From: Candidatus Berkelbacteria bacterium RIFOXYA2_FULL_43_10
GTDB lineage: Bacteria; Patescibacteriota; UBA1384; XYA2-FULL-43-10
Reading direction: 5' to 3'
Assembly (NCBI GenBank): GCA_001776195.1
Contig: MEZY01000038.1
Span: 51,618-89,501, forward strand
Length of the DNA: 37,884 bases
Shown: positions 6,641 to 14,624 of the stretch, piece after piece
Layout of the letters: each line of letters begins with the position of its first letter
How positions within the stretch are numbered: position 1 is the first letter of the stretch
The notes under the pieces: model-generated
Database searches by the model: none
Seen by the model: only the letters and a program-made list of their open reading frames with translations
Told to the model about the DNA's origin: nothing
Translations under genes and position numbers: made by a program

Positions 6641-8176
6641 ATGAATATTTTTTCAAAAATGAAGGGGATGTTTGCGAGAGCGAAAGAGTGTGTAGGCAAA
6701 AGTAAAATCAAGAAAGTAGCCGTAGCGGCTGCTGCTTTGGTGATGCTTTCGACTGCAGTTATCACTCCTACTATCGCTGATGAAGCTAATTCCGGCACTC
6801 CGAGGTTTAACTTTTTACAAAACGACCTCGAGATGCTGACTGCGGCAAACTACACAAAGGGACAGCCAAACTGGGCGGATCCTGTGACAGGACAGTACAA
6901 AGCGGATGCCGGAGATGAAGTCGTATTTCGATTTTATTTCCACAACGGTATGGAAAACACGACTGCTCACAACGTAATACTAAAAGCTGCTCTTCCTACA
7001 GGGTTTTCAACACAAGCTAGAGTCGCCTCGACTCTTGATTCTGACGAGACAAGTCCTATCACTGATACGGTTGTAGATGGACGGATAGTCGGCTATGCTA
7101 ATGGTTATTCAGAAATTGATTTGGCTTCTGCCGGCAGACTGGAATATGTTCCAGGTTCGACAAAAATTTGGAGAGAAAACCCGGATCAATGGGGTATCTC
7201 GCTCCCGGATGGAATTACTTCCGGTGCAGGTTTAAATATCGGTAGCGTGCAGGGTTGTTGGCAATATTCCGGTTATGTAACATTTAAAGCTGTGGTTAAA
7301 TCTCCTGCCGAGATTTCTATTGATAAATATGTTGCATATCCCGGTACCACGACTTGGAGCAAATCTTTAGACAATGTTAAAGAGAACGAGACAATTGCCT
7401 ATAGAATTAGAGTTGAGAATGATGGACAAAGCGCTGCTCCGAATGTGCTTGTGAAAGACATGCTTCCGAGTAATGTAACTTATATTCCCGGTACTACTAC
7501 ATTTTTCGGACCGGACACGCCTCCAAACGGCTATATTATGCAGGACGGAATCACAGGTAACGGCATGATAGTCGAGGTCATCAGACCAGGTCACGACAAC
7601 GCGATTTCGTTCGTATTCCAAGCCAAAATTGGCAGAAACTTGCCTTATAATTCACAAGGCACATGGGAAGGCGTGAACGCTGGTACAGCCACATACAATA
7701 GTCGAACGGTGAGATCGCAAGCTACGGTCACGGTTACCGGTGCCGCTTCTATTAGAGTTGAGAAAACTGTATGGGAAACAAGCTCAAGCCAATGGGTTGA
7801 GACTAACCATGTAAAACTTGGTGATACCATTACCTACAGAATCATAGTTACAAATACTGGAGATCGCGATCATAATAACTTGGTTGTAAATGACGTTATC
7901 CCAGTATATACCAGATACATTGATGGTTCGACAAAAGTAAATGGTGTTACGGTAGCTGACGGAATTACCGGAAGCGGTATCAACGTTGGGAGTCTTGCTA
8001 GGGGTAGAAGTGTAACCATAGTATTTAGAGTTAGAACTGTTGGTTGCCCTCCTCTTGGAGACTATACTATCACCAATACTGCTTATGCTACGACAAACCT
8101 GGTTACAGGCATATCCGATATCGCCAGAACCATTTTAAGAATGGATCCGGTAGTCGGACCGGGTGTGGGTCAATAA
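6641..8176 (+). CDS. DUF11-repeat surface protein, paralogue 1
   Basis: Secreted cell-surface protein, possibly a layer or coat component. The start is ATG 6641, preceded by GGGAGAAAAGGA; an in-frame ATG at 6566 falls in the leader hairpin and is not credible. Product 511 aa. A Lys-rich start then a hydrophobic segment at about residues 25-45 (VAVAAAALVMLSTAVITPTI) forms the signal peptide or anchor. An N-terminal domain of about 190 residues contains RFNFLQND, FHNGMENT and GSVQGCWQYSGYVTFK, all shared with the next gene. Two DUF11-type beta-sandwich repeats follow (about 230-345 and 372-485; hallmarks YRIRVENDG, VKDMLPSN, YRIIVTNTGD). Unlike its neighbour it has no LPXTG signal and ends in a Gly/Pro-rich tail. 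DUF11 repeats are known in large surface proteins; the layer role is inference. Confidence 0.85.
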   Translation: MNIFSKMKGMFARAKECVGKSKIKKVAVAAAALVMLSTAVITPTIADEANSGTPRFNFLQNDLEMLTAANYTKGQPNWADPVTGQYKADAGDEVVFRFYFHNGMENTTAHNVILKAALPTGFSTQARVASTLDSDETSPITDTVVDGRIVGYANGYSEIDLASAGRLEYVPGSTKIWRENPDQWGISLPDGITSGAGLNIGSVQGCWQYSGYVTFKAVVKSPAEISIDKYVAYPGTTTWSKSLDNVKENETIAYRIRVENDGQSAAPNVLVKDMLPSNVTYIPGTTTFFGPDTPPNGYIMQDGITGNGMIVEVIRPGHDNAISFVFQAKIGRNLPYNSQGTWEGVNAGTATYNSRTVRSQATVTVTGAASIRVEKTVWETSSSQWVETNHVKLGDTITYRIIVTNTGDRDHNNLVVNDVIPVYTRYIDGSTKVNGVTVADGITGSGINVGSLARGRSVTIVFRVRTVGCPPLGDYTITNTAYATTNLVTGISDIARTILRMDPVVGPGVGQ

Positions 8177-8186
8177 AGTATTATTA

Positions 8187-8227
8187 TTACCACCCCGCTT
8201 CGCCCCTTGGGCTACGTGGGGTGGTAA
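8187..8227. repeat. Inverted repeat between the two DUF11 genes
   Basis: Perfect 10-base arms TTACCACCCC (8187-8196) and GGGGTGGTAA (8218-8227) flank a GC-rich 21-base loop. No U-tract follows, so it is a weak terminator at best; it may tune expression between the two surface-protein genes or be one of the palindromic repeats common here. Confidence 0.55.
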
Positions 8228-8260
8228 TGTGAACATTAAGCAATTTAATCGCGGGGAAAA

Positions 8261-10330
8261 ATGAAATCATTGTTTGAAAAATTAGGAGGCGGGATTAGAA
8301 AGTATGGGAAGTACTTGCTTGGTATTGCTGCTTCTGCGGCCATTATCTCTCAAGTAATTGTTCCAGCTGCTTCAATGCGCGCCGACCAGCCTAGGTTCAA
8401 TTTTCTTCAAGGAGACTATGAACTTCTTCGCGGTGCCAATTTGACTAAGAGCGAATCTGTCTGGAAGGATCCAGTTTCAGCCGAAGTCGGCGATGTTGTC
8501 GAAGGTGTAATCTACTACCACAACGGTATGGAGAACACTATTGCCACGAACACTACAATCAAGGTCAACATTCCCTCTGAAACAACTTCCAACAAGGCGG
8601 TAATTTCGGCTTCAATATCTGCAGACAATGCTGATACTGTTACCGATACCGTTATCGATGGTGATATAGTAGGGCTTTCTGGGCTTACCATCAACTACGA
8701 CGGTTCTGCGGAGTTATCTTTAGTCCCGGGATCAGTAAAGTGGTATCCAAACCAGTACAGCGATCCAAATACAGAAGTCGGCCTTCCGGGCGGACAGAGT
8801 GGTGACGAGATTATTTCACCTTCAGGCATTAACATAGGTAGTATCCAAGGATGTTGGCAGTATGCAGGTTACGTCACTTTTCAGGTAAAGTCAAACTCGC
8901 AAGTCGTGCCTGGTAACTTGGATATCGAAAAAGAAGTAAGAAATGTAACCGATGGTAATACGAACTTTGTTGAGCTTGCAGACGCTGACCAGAGAGAAGT
9001 TGTTGAGTTCAAGATGACAGTTTCCAACCCTGGTGGTTCTGCGATCAACAATGTAAAAATCAAAGACGCCCTACCTTCGCCTCTAACCGAAGTAGACGGT
9101 TCGGCGAAAATGGTTCAGGGCGGTGTGAGTACCTCGATATCCGATGCTGATCTTTTAGCGGGTGGTGCCACTATCGGTACTATTCAGCCGGGAGATGCGA
9201 ATAAGGTTTTGGTATATTTCAGAGCCAAAGCTCCGAATGCCATTTCTGCTCTGCAAACCGCTACAAACGTCGCGACTGCATTCAATTCTAGAAAATCTGT
9301 AGATGACGATGCCAGAGTAAGACTAAATCCCGGATCAGCAAATATCGAGAGATCAAAATCCGCTATCAACATTACTCGTGGTAGAGTTGATGCTACGACC
9401 GTAAATGCTAGAAGCAACGACGAAATAGAATATACTCTTGTAACCAGAAATGTCGGAAATTTGGCCGCAGATGTAACAATCTCTGACGGAATAGCCGATA
9501 TTCTGGAATACGCTAATGTAATTACTATTTCGGACAGCGGTACGGTAGTTAACGGTGATCCTGACACGAATGAGGCAAAAACTATTACTTGGCCAGAAGT
9601 TAATATCGGTGCAGGTGAAAGTGTTGCAAGAACATTCAAGGTCAAAGTAATGGATCCGCTTCCAACTCAATTCCAAAACGGTTATCACTTCGATGATAAA
9701 ATGTACAATTTCTACGGAAATGATGTTTTGATCGTAATCGAAAGACCGGTTTTACGGCCCGCACTTTCAATCAGCAAACTGGTTAGAAATGTAACCAGAA
9801 ACGAAGTTGACTATGTCGAGGCCAATACTGCTTATGCCGGCGAGACGCTTGAGTACAAAATACTCTTCACTAATAGCGGTTCAGGACCGGCCGATATGGT
9901 TAGAATCTATGATATACTTCCTGCAAATGTTTCACTCGATCCGAACGCAACTGCCATAATCTATCTTGGTGGCGAAGAGCGATCGATTACAGAAAATATT
10001 ACAGATGGGTATGTTATCGCTACAATCCCGGCTGGTGAGAGCGGATACATAAGATTCCGCACCATAGTAGCTTCCGGCGTAGCTGCAGGAGAGAGACTCG
10101 TAAACAACGGATATATCACCGATGATGGTTCAACTATCTCCGATCCCGTAGAGACAATAATCGAGGCGAAAGTGGTTCCTGCTAACACGCCGTTATCTCC
10201 GCTTCCCAAGACCGGCCCTGCTTCAATAGCTGGCATAGTTCTTGCGGCGGTTGTAGCGGTTGTGAATATCGCTTACATGAAGTCGAAGAAATCGCTTGCT
10301 TTGGTTGCAAGAACAATATCTGTAAATTGA
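8261..10330 (+). CDS. DUF11-repeat surface protein with LPXTG sorting signal, paralogue 2
   Basis: Product 689 aa. N-terminal signal segment (about residues 15-38), then the same domain as paralogue 1 (RFNFLQGDYELL, YYHNGMENT, GSIQGCWQYAGYVTF). Three DUF11-like repeats follow at about 222-335, 350-470 and 500-615 (FKMTVSNPGG, YTLVTRNVGN, YKILFTNSGS). The C-terminus carries LPKTG at residues 648-652 (bases 10202-10216), a hydrophobic helix (IAGIVLAAVVAVVNIAY) and KSKK: a textbook sortase sorting signal, although the tail after KSKK is about 13 residues longer than usual. This predicts covalent attachment by a sortase, or membrane anchoring if no sortase exists; no sortase gene is in the window. 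It is 84 bp after paralogue 1 and probably shares its promoter; the start follows CGGGGAAAA. Stop TGA. Confidence 0.87.
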   Translation: MKSLFEKLGGGIRKYGKYLLGIAASAAIISQVIVPAASMRADQPRFNFLQGDYELLRGANLTKSESVWKDPVSAEVGDVVEGVIYYHNGMENTIATNTTIKVNIPSETTSNKAVISASISADNADTVTDTVIDGDIVGLSGLTINYDGSAELSLVPGSVKWYPNQYSDPNTEVGLPGGQSGDEIISPSGINIGSIQGCWQYAGYVTFQVKSNSQVVPGNLDIEKEVRNVTDGNTNFVELADADQREVVEFKMTVSNPGGSAINNVKIKDALPSPLTEVDGSAKMVQGGVSTSISDADLLAGGATIGTIQPGDANKVLVYFRAKAPNAISALQTATNVATAFNSRKSVDDDARVRLNPGSANIERSKSAINITRGRVDATTVNARSNDEIEYTLVTRNVGNLAADVTISDGIADILEYANVITISDSGTVVNGDPDTNEAKTITWPEVNIGAGESVARTFKVKVMDPLPTQFQNGYHFDDKMYNFYGNDVLIVIERPVLRPALSISKLVRNVTRNEVDYVEANTAYAGETLEYKILFTNSGSGPADMVRIYDILPANVSLDPNATAIIYLGGEERSITENITDGYVIATIPAGESGYIRFRTIVASGVAAGERLVNNGYITDDGSTISDPVETIIEAKVVPANTPLSPLPKTGPASIAGIVLAAVVAVVNIAYMKSKKSLALVARTISVN

Positions 10331-10344
10331 AGATAGATAAATAA

Positions 10345-10377
10345 GTAAAAAGCTTGCTGAATCAGTGAGCTTTTTAC
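10345..10377 (+). terminator. Terminator after the DUF11 genes
   Basis: GTAAAAAGCT (10345-10354) pairs with AGCTTTTTAC (10368-10377), a 10-bp stem whose 3' arm contains five T. It lies 15 bases after the stop codon. Confidence 0.65.
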
Positions 10378-10393
10378 GTTATAAAATCAAATT

Positions 10394-10407
10394 GGTCCAA
10401 TTGGACC
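10394..10407. promoter_or_regulatory. Perfect 14-bp palindrome
   Basis: GGTCCAATTGGACC is a perfect palindrome; related AATTGGTC and AATTGGC words recur at 10573-10588 over the prfB promoter. It could be an operator, but no cognate regulator is identifiable. Confidence 0.35.
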
Positions 10408-10440
10408 TATGACAACTTATCTCATATATCATCATAAGCT

Positions 10441-10501
10441 GTGTCATTCTGAACTTGTTTCAGAATCCCATAGAGATGCTGAAATAAATTCAGCATGACA
10501 G
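10441..10501. repeat. REP/BIME-like repeat, short copy
   Basis: TGTCATTCTGAACTTGTTTC and GAGATGCTGAAATAAATTCA words form the same inverted pair as in the longer copies at 34875-35000 and 37644-37773; the middle section of those copies is missing here. Confidence 0.7.
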
Positions 10502-10599
10502 ATCAACGATTGATATGTCCCAAAAACAATAACCCGATACAATTCGACTCATTTATTAGACAGCCTAGAGCCAATTGGTCAAATTGGCGAATCTCCTGC

Positions 10600-10605
10600 T
10601 ATAAT
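10600..10605 (+). promoter_or_regulatory. prfB -10 element immediately before the start codon
   Basis: A perfect TATAAT preceded by TGC sits only nine bases upstream of the prfB ATG (10615). With the usual 6-8 base distance to the transcript start, the mRNA would begin two to four bases before the ATG. The -35 is weak (TTGGTC or TGGTCA region, 10575-10581). Confidence 0.5.
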
Positions 10606-10614
10606 CAAGTTAAT

Positions 10615-11637
10615 ATGAATATTCAAACCAGGATCGAGGATTTGCGATCCGCTCTGAAAATTGATGAAAAGAAAGGAAGAGTAAAGCGGATCGAAGAAGA
10701 GATGGGCTCTCCCGATTTTTGGCTTGGAGATGGCGCAAATGTGGTGGCATCGGAGCTAAAAAACCTAAAAGATGAAATTAAACAATTCGATGATATATAC
10801 GAACTTTCAGAGATCGCGAGCGAGGAGGAGATGGAGGGGCTTGAGCCGGAAGTTGTAGTGCTTGAGAAATTAACAAGATTTGGCGGGAAATACGATCAGA
10901 ACTCGGCAATTGTCAATTTCTATGCCGGTGCCGGCGGAGACGACGCCCAGGATTGGACGGAGATGTTGCTTGCCATGTATATCAAATGGGCGGAGAGATC
11001 CGGCTTGGTGGCCAAAGTCGTCGATAGCTCAAAGGGTAGCATTGCCGGTATTAAAAACGCGATACTAATCGTCGATGGTCAATATGCTTACGGGAAGCTT
11101 AAAGGTGAAAATGGAGTGCACAGATTGGTCCGTCAGTCACCGTTTAACGCCAAAAGTTTGCGCCAAACTTCATTTGCGCTAGTAGAAGTCCTGCCGAAAA
11201 TCGAGGATCGAAGTAAAGATATTGTGCTTGAAGAGAAGGATTTGAAGATCGATACTTACCGTTCATCCGGTCACGGCGGTCAGTCGGTCAATACTACCGA
11301 CTCCGCAGTCCGCATTACCCACATTCCAACCGGGATAGTCGTCACCTGCCAAAATGAAAAATCTCAACTTCAGAACAAACAGTTCGCGATGAGTGTATTG
11401 AAATCACGTCTCGCGGCTTTACTGCTCTTGCAGCACAAGGAAAAAATATCAGAACTCCGCGGAGAGTCGCCGGAACCGGAGTGGGGGAGCCAAATCCGCT
11501 CATATGTATTACACCCCTATAAACTTGTGAAAGATCACAGGACGAATTTTGAATCAAAAAACCCCGACGACGTATTAACGGGGAATTTAGATGGATTTAT
11601 CGAGGCAGAACTTAAGTGGATGGTAGAATCAAATTGA
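10615..11637 (+). CDS. prfB: Peptide chain release factor 2
   Basis: Terminates translation at UAA and UGA. Seen: the GGQ hydrolysis motif in SSGHGGQSVNTTDSAVRI (residues about 220-238) and the tripeptide SPF (in VRQSPFNAKSLRQ) that marks RF2 rather than RF1. 340 aa, slightly shorter at the N-terminus than E. coli RF2. The start is ATG 10615; the open frame runs further upstream to 10495 but that part is REP-derived sequence. There is no in-frame UGA near codon 25, so the classical autoregulatory +1 frameshift of prfB is absent. No Shine-Dalgarno sequence is visible, in line with a leaderless mRNA. Its presence and the TGA stops used here argue against UGA recoding as in Gracilibacteria or Absconditabacteria. 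Confidence 0.96.
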   Translation: MNIQTRIEDLRSALKIDEKKGRVKRIEEEMGSPDFWLGDGANVVASELKNLKDEIKQFDDIYELSEIASEEEMEGLEPEVVVLEKLTRFGGKYDQNSAIVNFYAGAGGDDAQDWTEMLLAMYIKWAERSGLVAKVVDSSKGSIAGIKNAILIVDGQYAYGKLKGENGVHRLVRQSPFNAKSLRQTSFALVEVLPKIEDRSKDIVLEEKDLKIDTYRSSGHGGQSVNTTDSAVRITHIPTGIVVTCQNEKSQLQNKQFAMSVLKSRLAALLLLQHKEKISELRGESPEPEWGSQIRSYVLHPYKLVKDHRTNFESKNPDDVLTGNLDGFIEAELKWMVESN

Positions 11638-11750
11638 TAAAAAAGAGCCGCTGATTCCACGAGCAGGAATCAGCGGCAATGGCTCCCCCACAGCACCACG
11701 ACGCAACGGTACGGCGACGGTACAACAGGCACTTCTACAAAGATATTATT
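11638..11750 (-). ncRNA. Candidate minus-strand small RNA converging on prfB
   Basis: Read on the minus strand, the GC-rich segment ends in a perfect 12-bp hairpin (arms 11647-11658 and 11666-11677) followed directly by TCTTTTTT: a textbook intrinsic terminator facing away from any minus-strand gene. Upstream on that strand lie TTGCAA and AATAAT 17 bp apart (about 11773-11745), a modest promoter. A 20-codon GTG ORF ending at the terminator stem is possible but has no ribosome-binding site. The arrangement mirrors the candidate at 701-829. Confidence 0.42.
11647..11677 (-). terminator. Strong minus-strand intrinsic terminator
   Basis: Twelve perfect base pairs (GCCGCTGATTCC with GGAATCAGCGGC), a 7-base loop, and TCTTTTTT after the stem on the minus strand. 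No U-tract exists on the plus side, so it does not serve prfB. Confidence 0.72.
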
Positions 11751-11779
11751 TCATATAAGATTATCATTTGCAATAGCAT

Positions 11780-12499
11780 ATGTTCGAATCTGCAAGAGGG
11801 TTATCCACAACCTACAGCCACGACTATCTAATGCTAATAGTAGTATTTCTTTTGATAGTTGCCCTTTCTTTTGCCATAAATCACCTTCTGGCCGGCTCCA
11901 CCGGGCGCGGATACCGCTTATTTGTAGCCCCTGGAGTAGTTGTTCATGAACTTTCACACGCTATCACTTGTTTAATAACCGGTGCCAAAGTCACAAGCAT
12001 TTCAATGTTCAAGAAAGAGGGGGGAGAGGTGAAGCATGGATACCCGAAAATTCCAGTATTGGGACAGATTCTGATCTCTCTCTCGCCGTTTATTGTCGGT
12101 TCAATATTAATATTTATTTTGGCACGAGCATTGGGGATTGCGAACTCGGAGCTACCGCAAGTTTCACTTAATCCGGCAAGCATCATACTTTGGGCGAAGG
12201 AGACGTTTTCGGCACTAAATTTGCGGGAATTTAAAACTTGGCTGATACTTTATCTTTCAATATCGATTGCGGTCACTATGACCCCGAGCATAAAAGATAT
12301 CCGCAACATTCTATTCTCTCTGGCAGTCTTGCTTCTAACCATATTTTTAATATATAAATATACATCAATTCGAATCAGTCTCGCCTTTTTGCTCCAACCA
12401 TCACTTTTTGTGATTCTTAACACAATCCTAATCCTCTTGATCTTTGGCTTAATCTTGAGTATAATTGTGAGTGTGGTAGTGTCGCTATTTAAATCATAA
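11780..12499 (+). CDS. Multi-pass membrane protein with HELSH metalloprotease-like motif
   Basis: About 239 aa with roughly six hydrophobic segments. A VVVHELSHAITCLITGAKV stretch at about residues 53-71 has the HExxH zinc motif inside a membrane helix, followed by a Gly-Ala loop, as in M50-like intramembrane metalloproteases and their relatives. The usual distal NPDG/LDG motif of site-2 proteases is not evident, so either the family is divergent or the protein is inactive. The start is uncertain: ATG 11780, or ATG 11831 directly before the first hydrophobic segment; neither has a good ribosome-binding site. It stands alone between prfB and ybaB, and its substrate is unknown. Confidence 0.7.
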   Translation: MFESARGLSTTYSHDYLMLIVVFLLIVALSFAINHLLAGSTGRGYRLFVAPGVVVHELSHAITCLITGAKVTSISMFKKEGGEVKHGYPKIPVLGQILISLSPFIVGSILIFILARALGIANSELPQVSLNPASIILWAKETFSALNLREFKTWLILYLSISIAVTMTPSIKDIRNILFSLAVLLLTIFLIYKYTSIRISLAFLLQPSLFVILNTILILLIFGLILSIIVSVVVSLFKS

Positions 12500-12612
12500 T
12501 CGACCCCTTAACGAAAGTACAAATCTAACGAAAAATACAAATAAATTCATTAGGGATTCGTATTTTCGGGATATTATTCGTAATTTAGTAGGGGGAGTGA
12601 ACGGAGTGAACG

Positions 12613-12918
12613 ATGGTTGATTTTTCAAAAGCAAAGGAGCTCTACGAGCTTCAGAAACAAGCGAGGAAGATCCAAAAAGAGCTAAAGGATACGGAGATAG
12701 AGGCCAAAAGCAACAACGGCTGGGTGACTGTTGTTCTAAATGGCGAGCAACACGTGACCGATATCCAAATTGCCGAAGAGGCATTGAATCCGGAAAATAA
12801 GCGGGAGCTTGAGAAGGATCTCAAGAACACCTTTTCACAAGCAATCTCGCGTGCGCAGATGTACGCGGCGGAGAAGATGAAATCAATCGCCGGAGGATTG
12901 GGATTACCAGGAATGTAA
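12613..12918 (+). CDS. YbaB/EbfC-family nucleoid-associated protein
   Basis: Small dimeric DNA-binding protein (101 aa) thought to bind the nucleoid. Seen: N-terminal helix with KAKELYELQKQARKIQKEL, the central beta hairpin VTVVLNGEQHVTDIQI, a C-terminal helix and the Gly-rich end GGLGLPGM, all family hallmarks. The start at 12613 follows GGGGGAGTGAACGGAGTGAA. The usual partners dnaX and recR are not next to it. Confidence 0.92.
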   Translation: MVDFSKAKELYELQKQARKIQKELKDTEIEAKSNNGWVTVVLNGEQHVTDIQIAEEALNPENKRELEKDLKNTFSQAISRAQMYAAEKMKSIAGGLGLPGM

Positions 12919-13000
12919 AATAGCTGCCAGCTATTAGCTACTAGCTGTTAGGAAAGCCCGGGAAGCTAGAAGCTGAAAGCTAGAAGCTGAAAGCTGATTT
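12919..13000. repeat. AGCTAGAAGCTGAAAGCT-type degenerate repeat
   Basis: Tandem and palindromic words (AGCTATTAGCTACTAGCTG, AAGCTAGAAGCTGAAAGCT) fill the gap to pth and leave no room for a Shine-Dalgarno sequence. The same words occur inside dus and tgt coding regions. Confidence 0.65.
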
Positions 13001-13594
13001 ATGAAATTATTTGTTGGTCTTGGAAATCCGGGAAAGAAATACGAGAAGACTCGCCACAACGCGGGCTATCTTCTTTTGGAGCGGATAGCCGGCGAGAGAG
13101 ATTTCAAAAGCGATGAAAAATTTAAAGCACAGATTCTTCTGAAAAAGTCGAAAGGAGAAAGTCTGATCTTCGCTAAACCGGAAACATTTATGAATATGTC
13201 CGGAGAAGCAGTAGTAAAAATAGTAGAGTATTATAAAGTCGATGTTTCAGAAATCTTTGTGCTTTTAGACGATGTGGATATCCCCTTGGGGCAGGTAAGG
13301 ATTCGTTTGTCCGGAAGCAGTGCAGGGCACAAAGGGCTTCAAAACATTATAGAGGCTTTGGGAAGTGAAAGTTTCTGCCGAATAAGAGTTGGGATTGGCG
13401 ATGAGCCGATAAGATCAAACGAACACGATAAATTCGAGAACAAAATAGAGACAAAAAATTACGTTTTGGGGAAATTTACCAAAAGAGAGCTGGGTATTTT
13501 GGATGACGCGATATCTTTGGCGGCGGATAAGATCAAGGCACATATCGGATCGAAAGAGCCGATTCAGGCGACAACGCTTGAGACAAAGCTTTAG
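13001..13594 (+). CDS. pth: Peptidyl-tRNA hydrolase
   Basis: Recycles peptidyl-tRNA released from stalled ribosomes. 197 aa, close to the family length. Seen: FVGLGNPGKKYEKTRHNAGY at the N-terminus (catalytic His in RHNAG, conserved Asn in GNPG), KPETFMNMSG (Asn that binds tRNA) and LDDVDIPLGQVRIR with the catalytic Asp, then GSSAGHKGLQNI. There is no obvious ribosome-binding site because a repeat runs up to the start. The gene is 127 bp ahead of rplA but a separate promoter lies between. Confidence 0.96.
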   Translation: MKLFVGLGNPGKKYEKTRHNAGYLLLERIAGERDFKSDEKFKAQILLKKSKGESLIFAKPETFMNMSGEAVVKIVEYYKVDVSEIFVLLDDVDIPLGQVRIRLSGSSAGHKGLQNIIEALGSESFCRIRVGIGDEPIRSNEHDKFENKIETKNYVLGKFTKRELGILDDAISLAADKIKAHIGSKEPIQATTLETKL

Positions 13595-13599
13595 GGGTA

Positions 13600-13628
13600 T
13601 TGATAGTTTGAGAGCGAAGTGGTAATAT
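13600..13628 (+). promoter_or_regulatory. rplA promoter
   Basis: TTGATA (13600-13605), 17 bp, TAATAT (13623-13628). The leader to 13722 holds two hairpins (CGTCC/GGACG and TCGGCC/GGCCGA, 13668-13698) that could serve as an autoregulatory L1-binding site; that role is inference. Confidence 0.6.
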
Positions 13629-13721
13629 CTATTTGCTAGATTTAACTTTAAACTTTATAAACTTTTTCGTCCAGAGGACGATCGGCCTTTGGCCGAAACT
13701 TTTAACTGGTGGAGTGTTGCG

Positions 13722-14492
13722 ATGGCCCAAAGAGTACAAGAAGTTGCTTCGGAAGAGATTATCGATGAGAAGAAAATCTTGAAAGAAGCAAAGGAGAGAG
13801 AAAAAGAGATCAAAAAAGAAATTGCCGATGCGAAGAAGGAGGAGAAGGCTGAAAAAGAGCAAGTTGTGACAAAGGCCACAAAAGCTAGGGTCAAAAAGCA
13901 CGGCAAAAAATACAGAGATTCTCTCTCGAAAATTGAAAAAGATAAAGACTTCGAAATCGAGGACGCCATAAAGATGGCCAAAGAGAGCTCAAAAACTACT
14001 TTTGACGCTACTTTGGAGCTTCATATCAAGATCGATAAAAAGATGGAGAATATTCGTGGTACGGTAAACTTAAGCGGCGGCGTAGCAAAGATAAAGAAAG
14101 TTCTTGTCGTAGACGAAAAGAATGCAGATCAAGTTGTGGAAAATGTTAAAAAAGGCAACGTCGACTTTGATATAATGATAACTTCGCCCGCAGTAATGCC
14201 GAAGCTTGGACAGTTAGCGAAGATTCTCGGCCCCAAGGGGATGATGCCGAATCCGAAGACGGGGACGATAGTGGAAGATACGGCAAAGGCGAAAGAGGAG
14301 TTCGAAGGAGGAAAAGTCGAATACAGGGCGGACAAAGGCAATGTTGTCCATATGTCAATCGGAAAAGTTTCTTTCGAAGACCAGAAGATCAAAGAAAATT
14401 ACGACATCATACTTTCTGCTTTGCCAAAAGGAAAAATTCTTTCAATATATTTAGCTACGACAATGGGCCCGAGCATCCGAGTTGCGCTTTAA
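13722..14492 (+). CDS. rplA: Ribosomal protein uL1 with Lys/Glu-rich N-terminal extension
   Basis: Large-subunit stalk protein and, in many bacteria, translational autoregulator. ATG 13722 is chosen because GGTGGAG precedes it by seven bases; 13689 is an upstream in-frame ATG without a ribosome-binding site. Product 256 aa. The canonical protein starts around residue 55 (KHGKKYRDSL); before it lies a highly charged, probably helical stretch (KEAKEREKEIKKEIADAKKE). Core motifs are intact: LGPKGMMPNPKTGTI at about residues 180-195 and the C-terminal TTMGPSIRV. The usual upstream rplK is not in this window, so the L11-L1-L10-L12 cluster is broken or rplK lies elsewhere. Confidence 0.95.
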   Translation: MAQRVQEVASEEIIDEKKILKEAKEREKEIKKEIADAKKEEKAEKEQVVTKATKARVKKHGKKYRDSLSKIEKDKDFEIEDAIKMAKESSKTTFDATLELHIKIDKKMENIRGTVNLSGGVAKIKKVLVVDEKNADQVVENVKKGNVDFDIMITSPAVMPKLGQLAKILGPKGMMPNPKTGTIVEDTAKAKEEFEGGKVEYRADKGNVVHMSIGKVSFEDQKIKENYDIILSALPKGKILSIYLATTMGPSIRVAL

Positions 14493-14589
14493 ACCGAAAC
14501 CCCCCTCACGAAAGTTACGAATCTTACAAAAGTACAAATAGATTGTTTCAGATCGGTGTTACTTCTGTGAAAAAAATCTGTGTGTGTTA

Positions 14590-14618
14590 TTGACAATGTG
14601 ATTTGGCTTTGATATATT
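14590..14618 (+). promoter_or_regulatory. Promoter of rplJ-rplL
   Basis: TTGACA (14590-14595), 17-bp spacer, TATATT (14613-14618): near consensus. The transcript would begin at about 14625, giving a leader of roughly 250 nt before the rplJ start. Confidence 0.75.
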
Positions 14619-14624
14619 AGAAAT

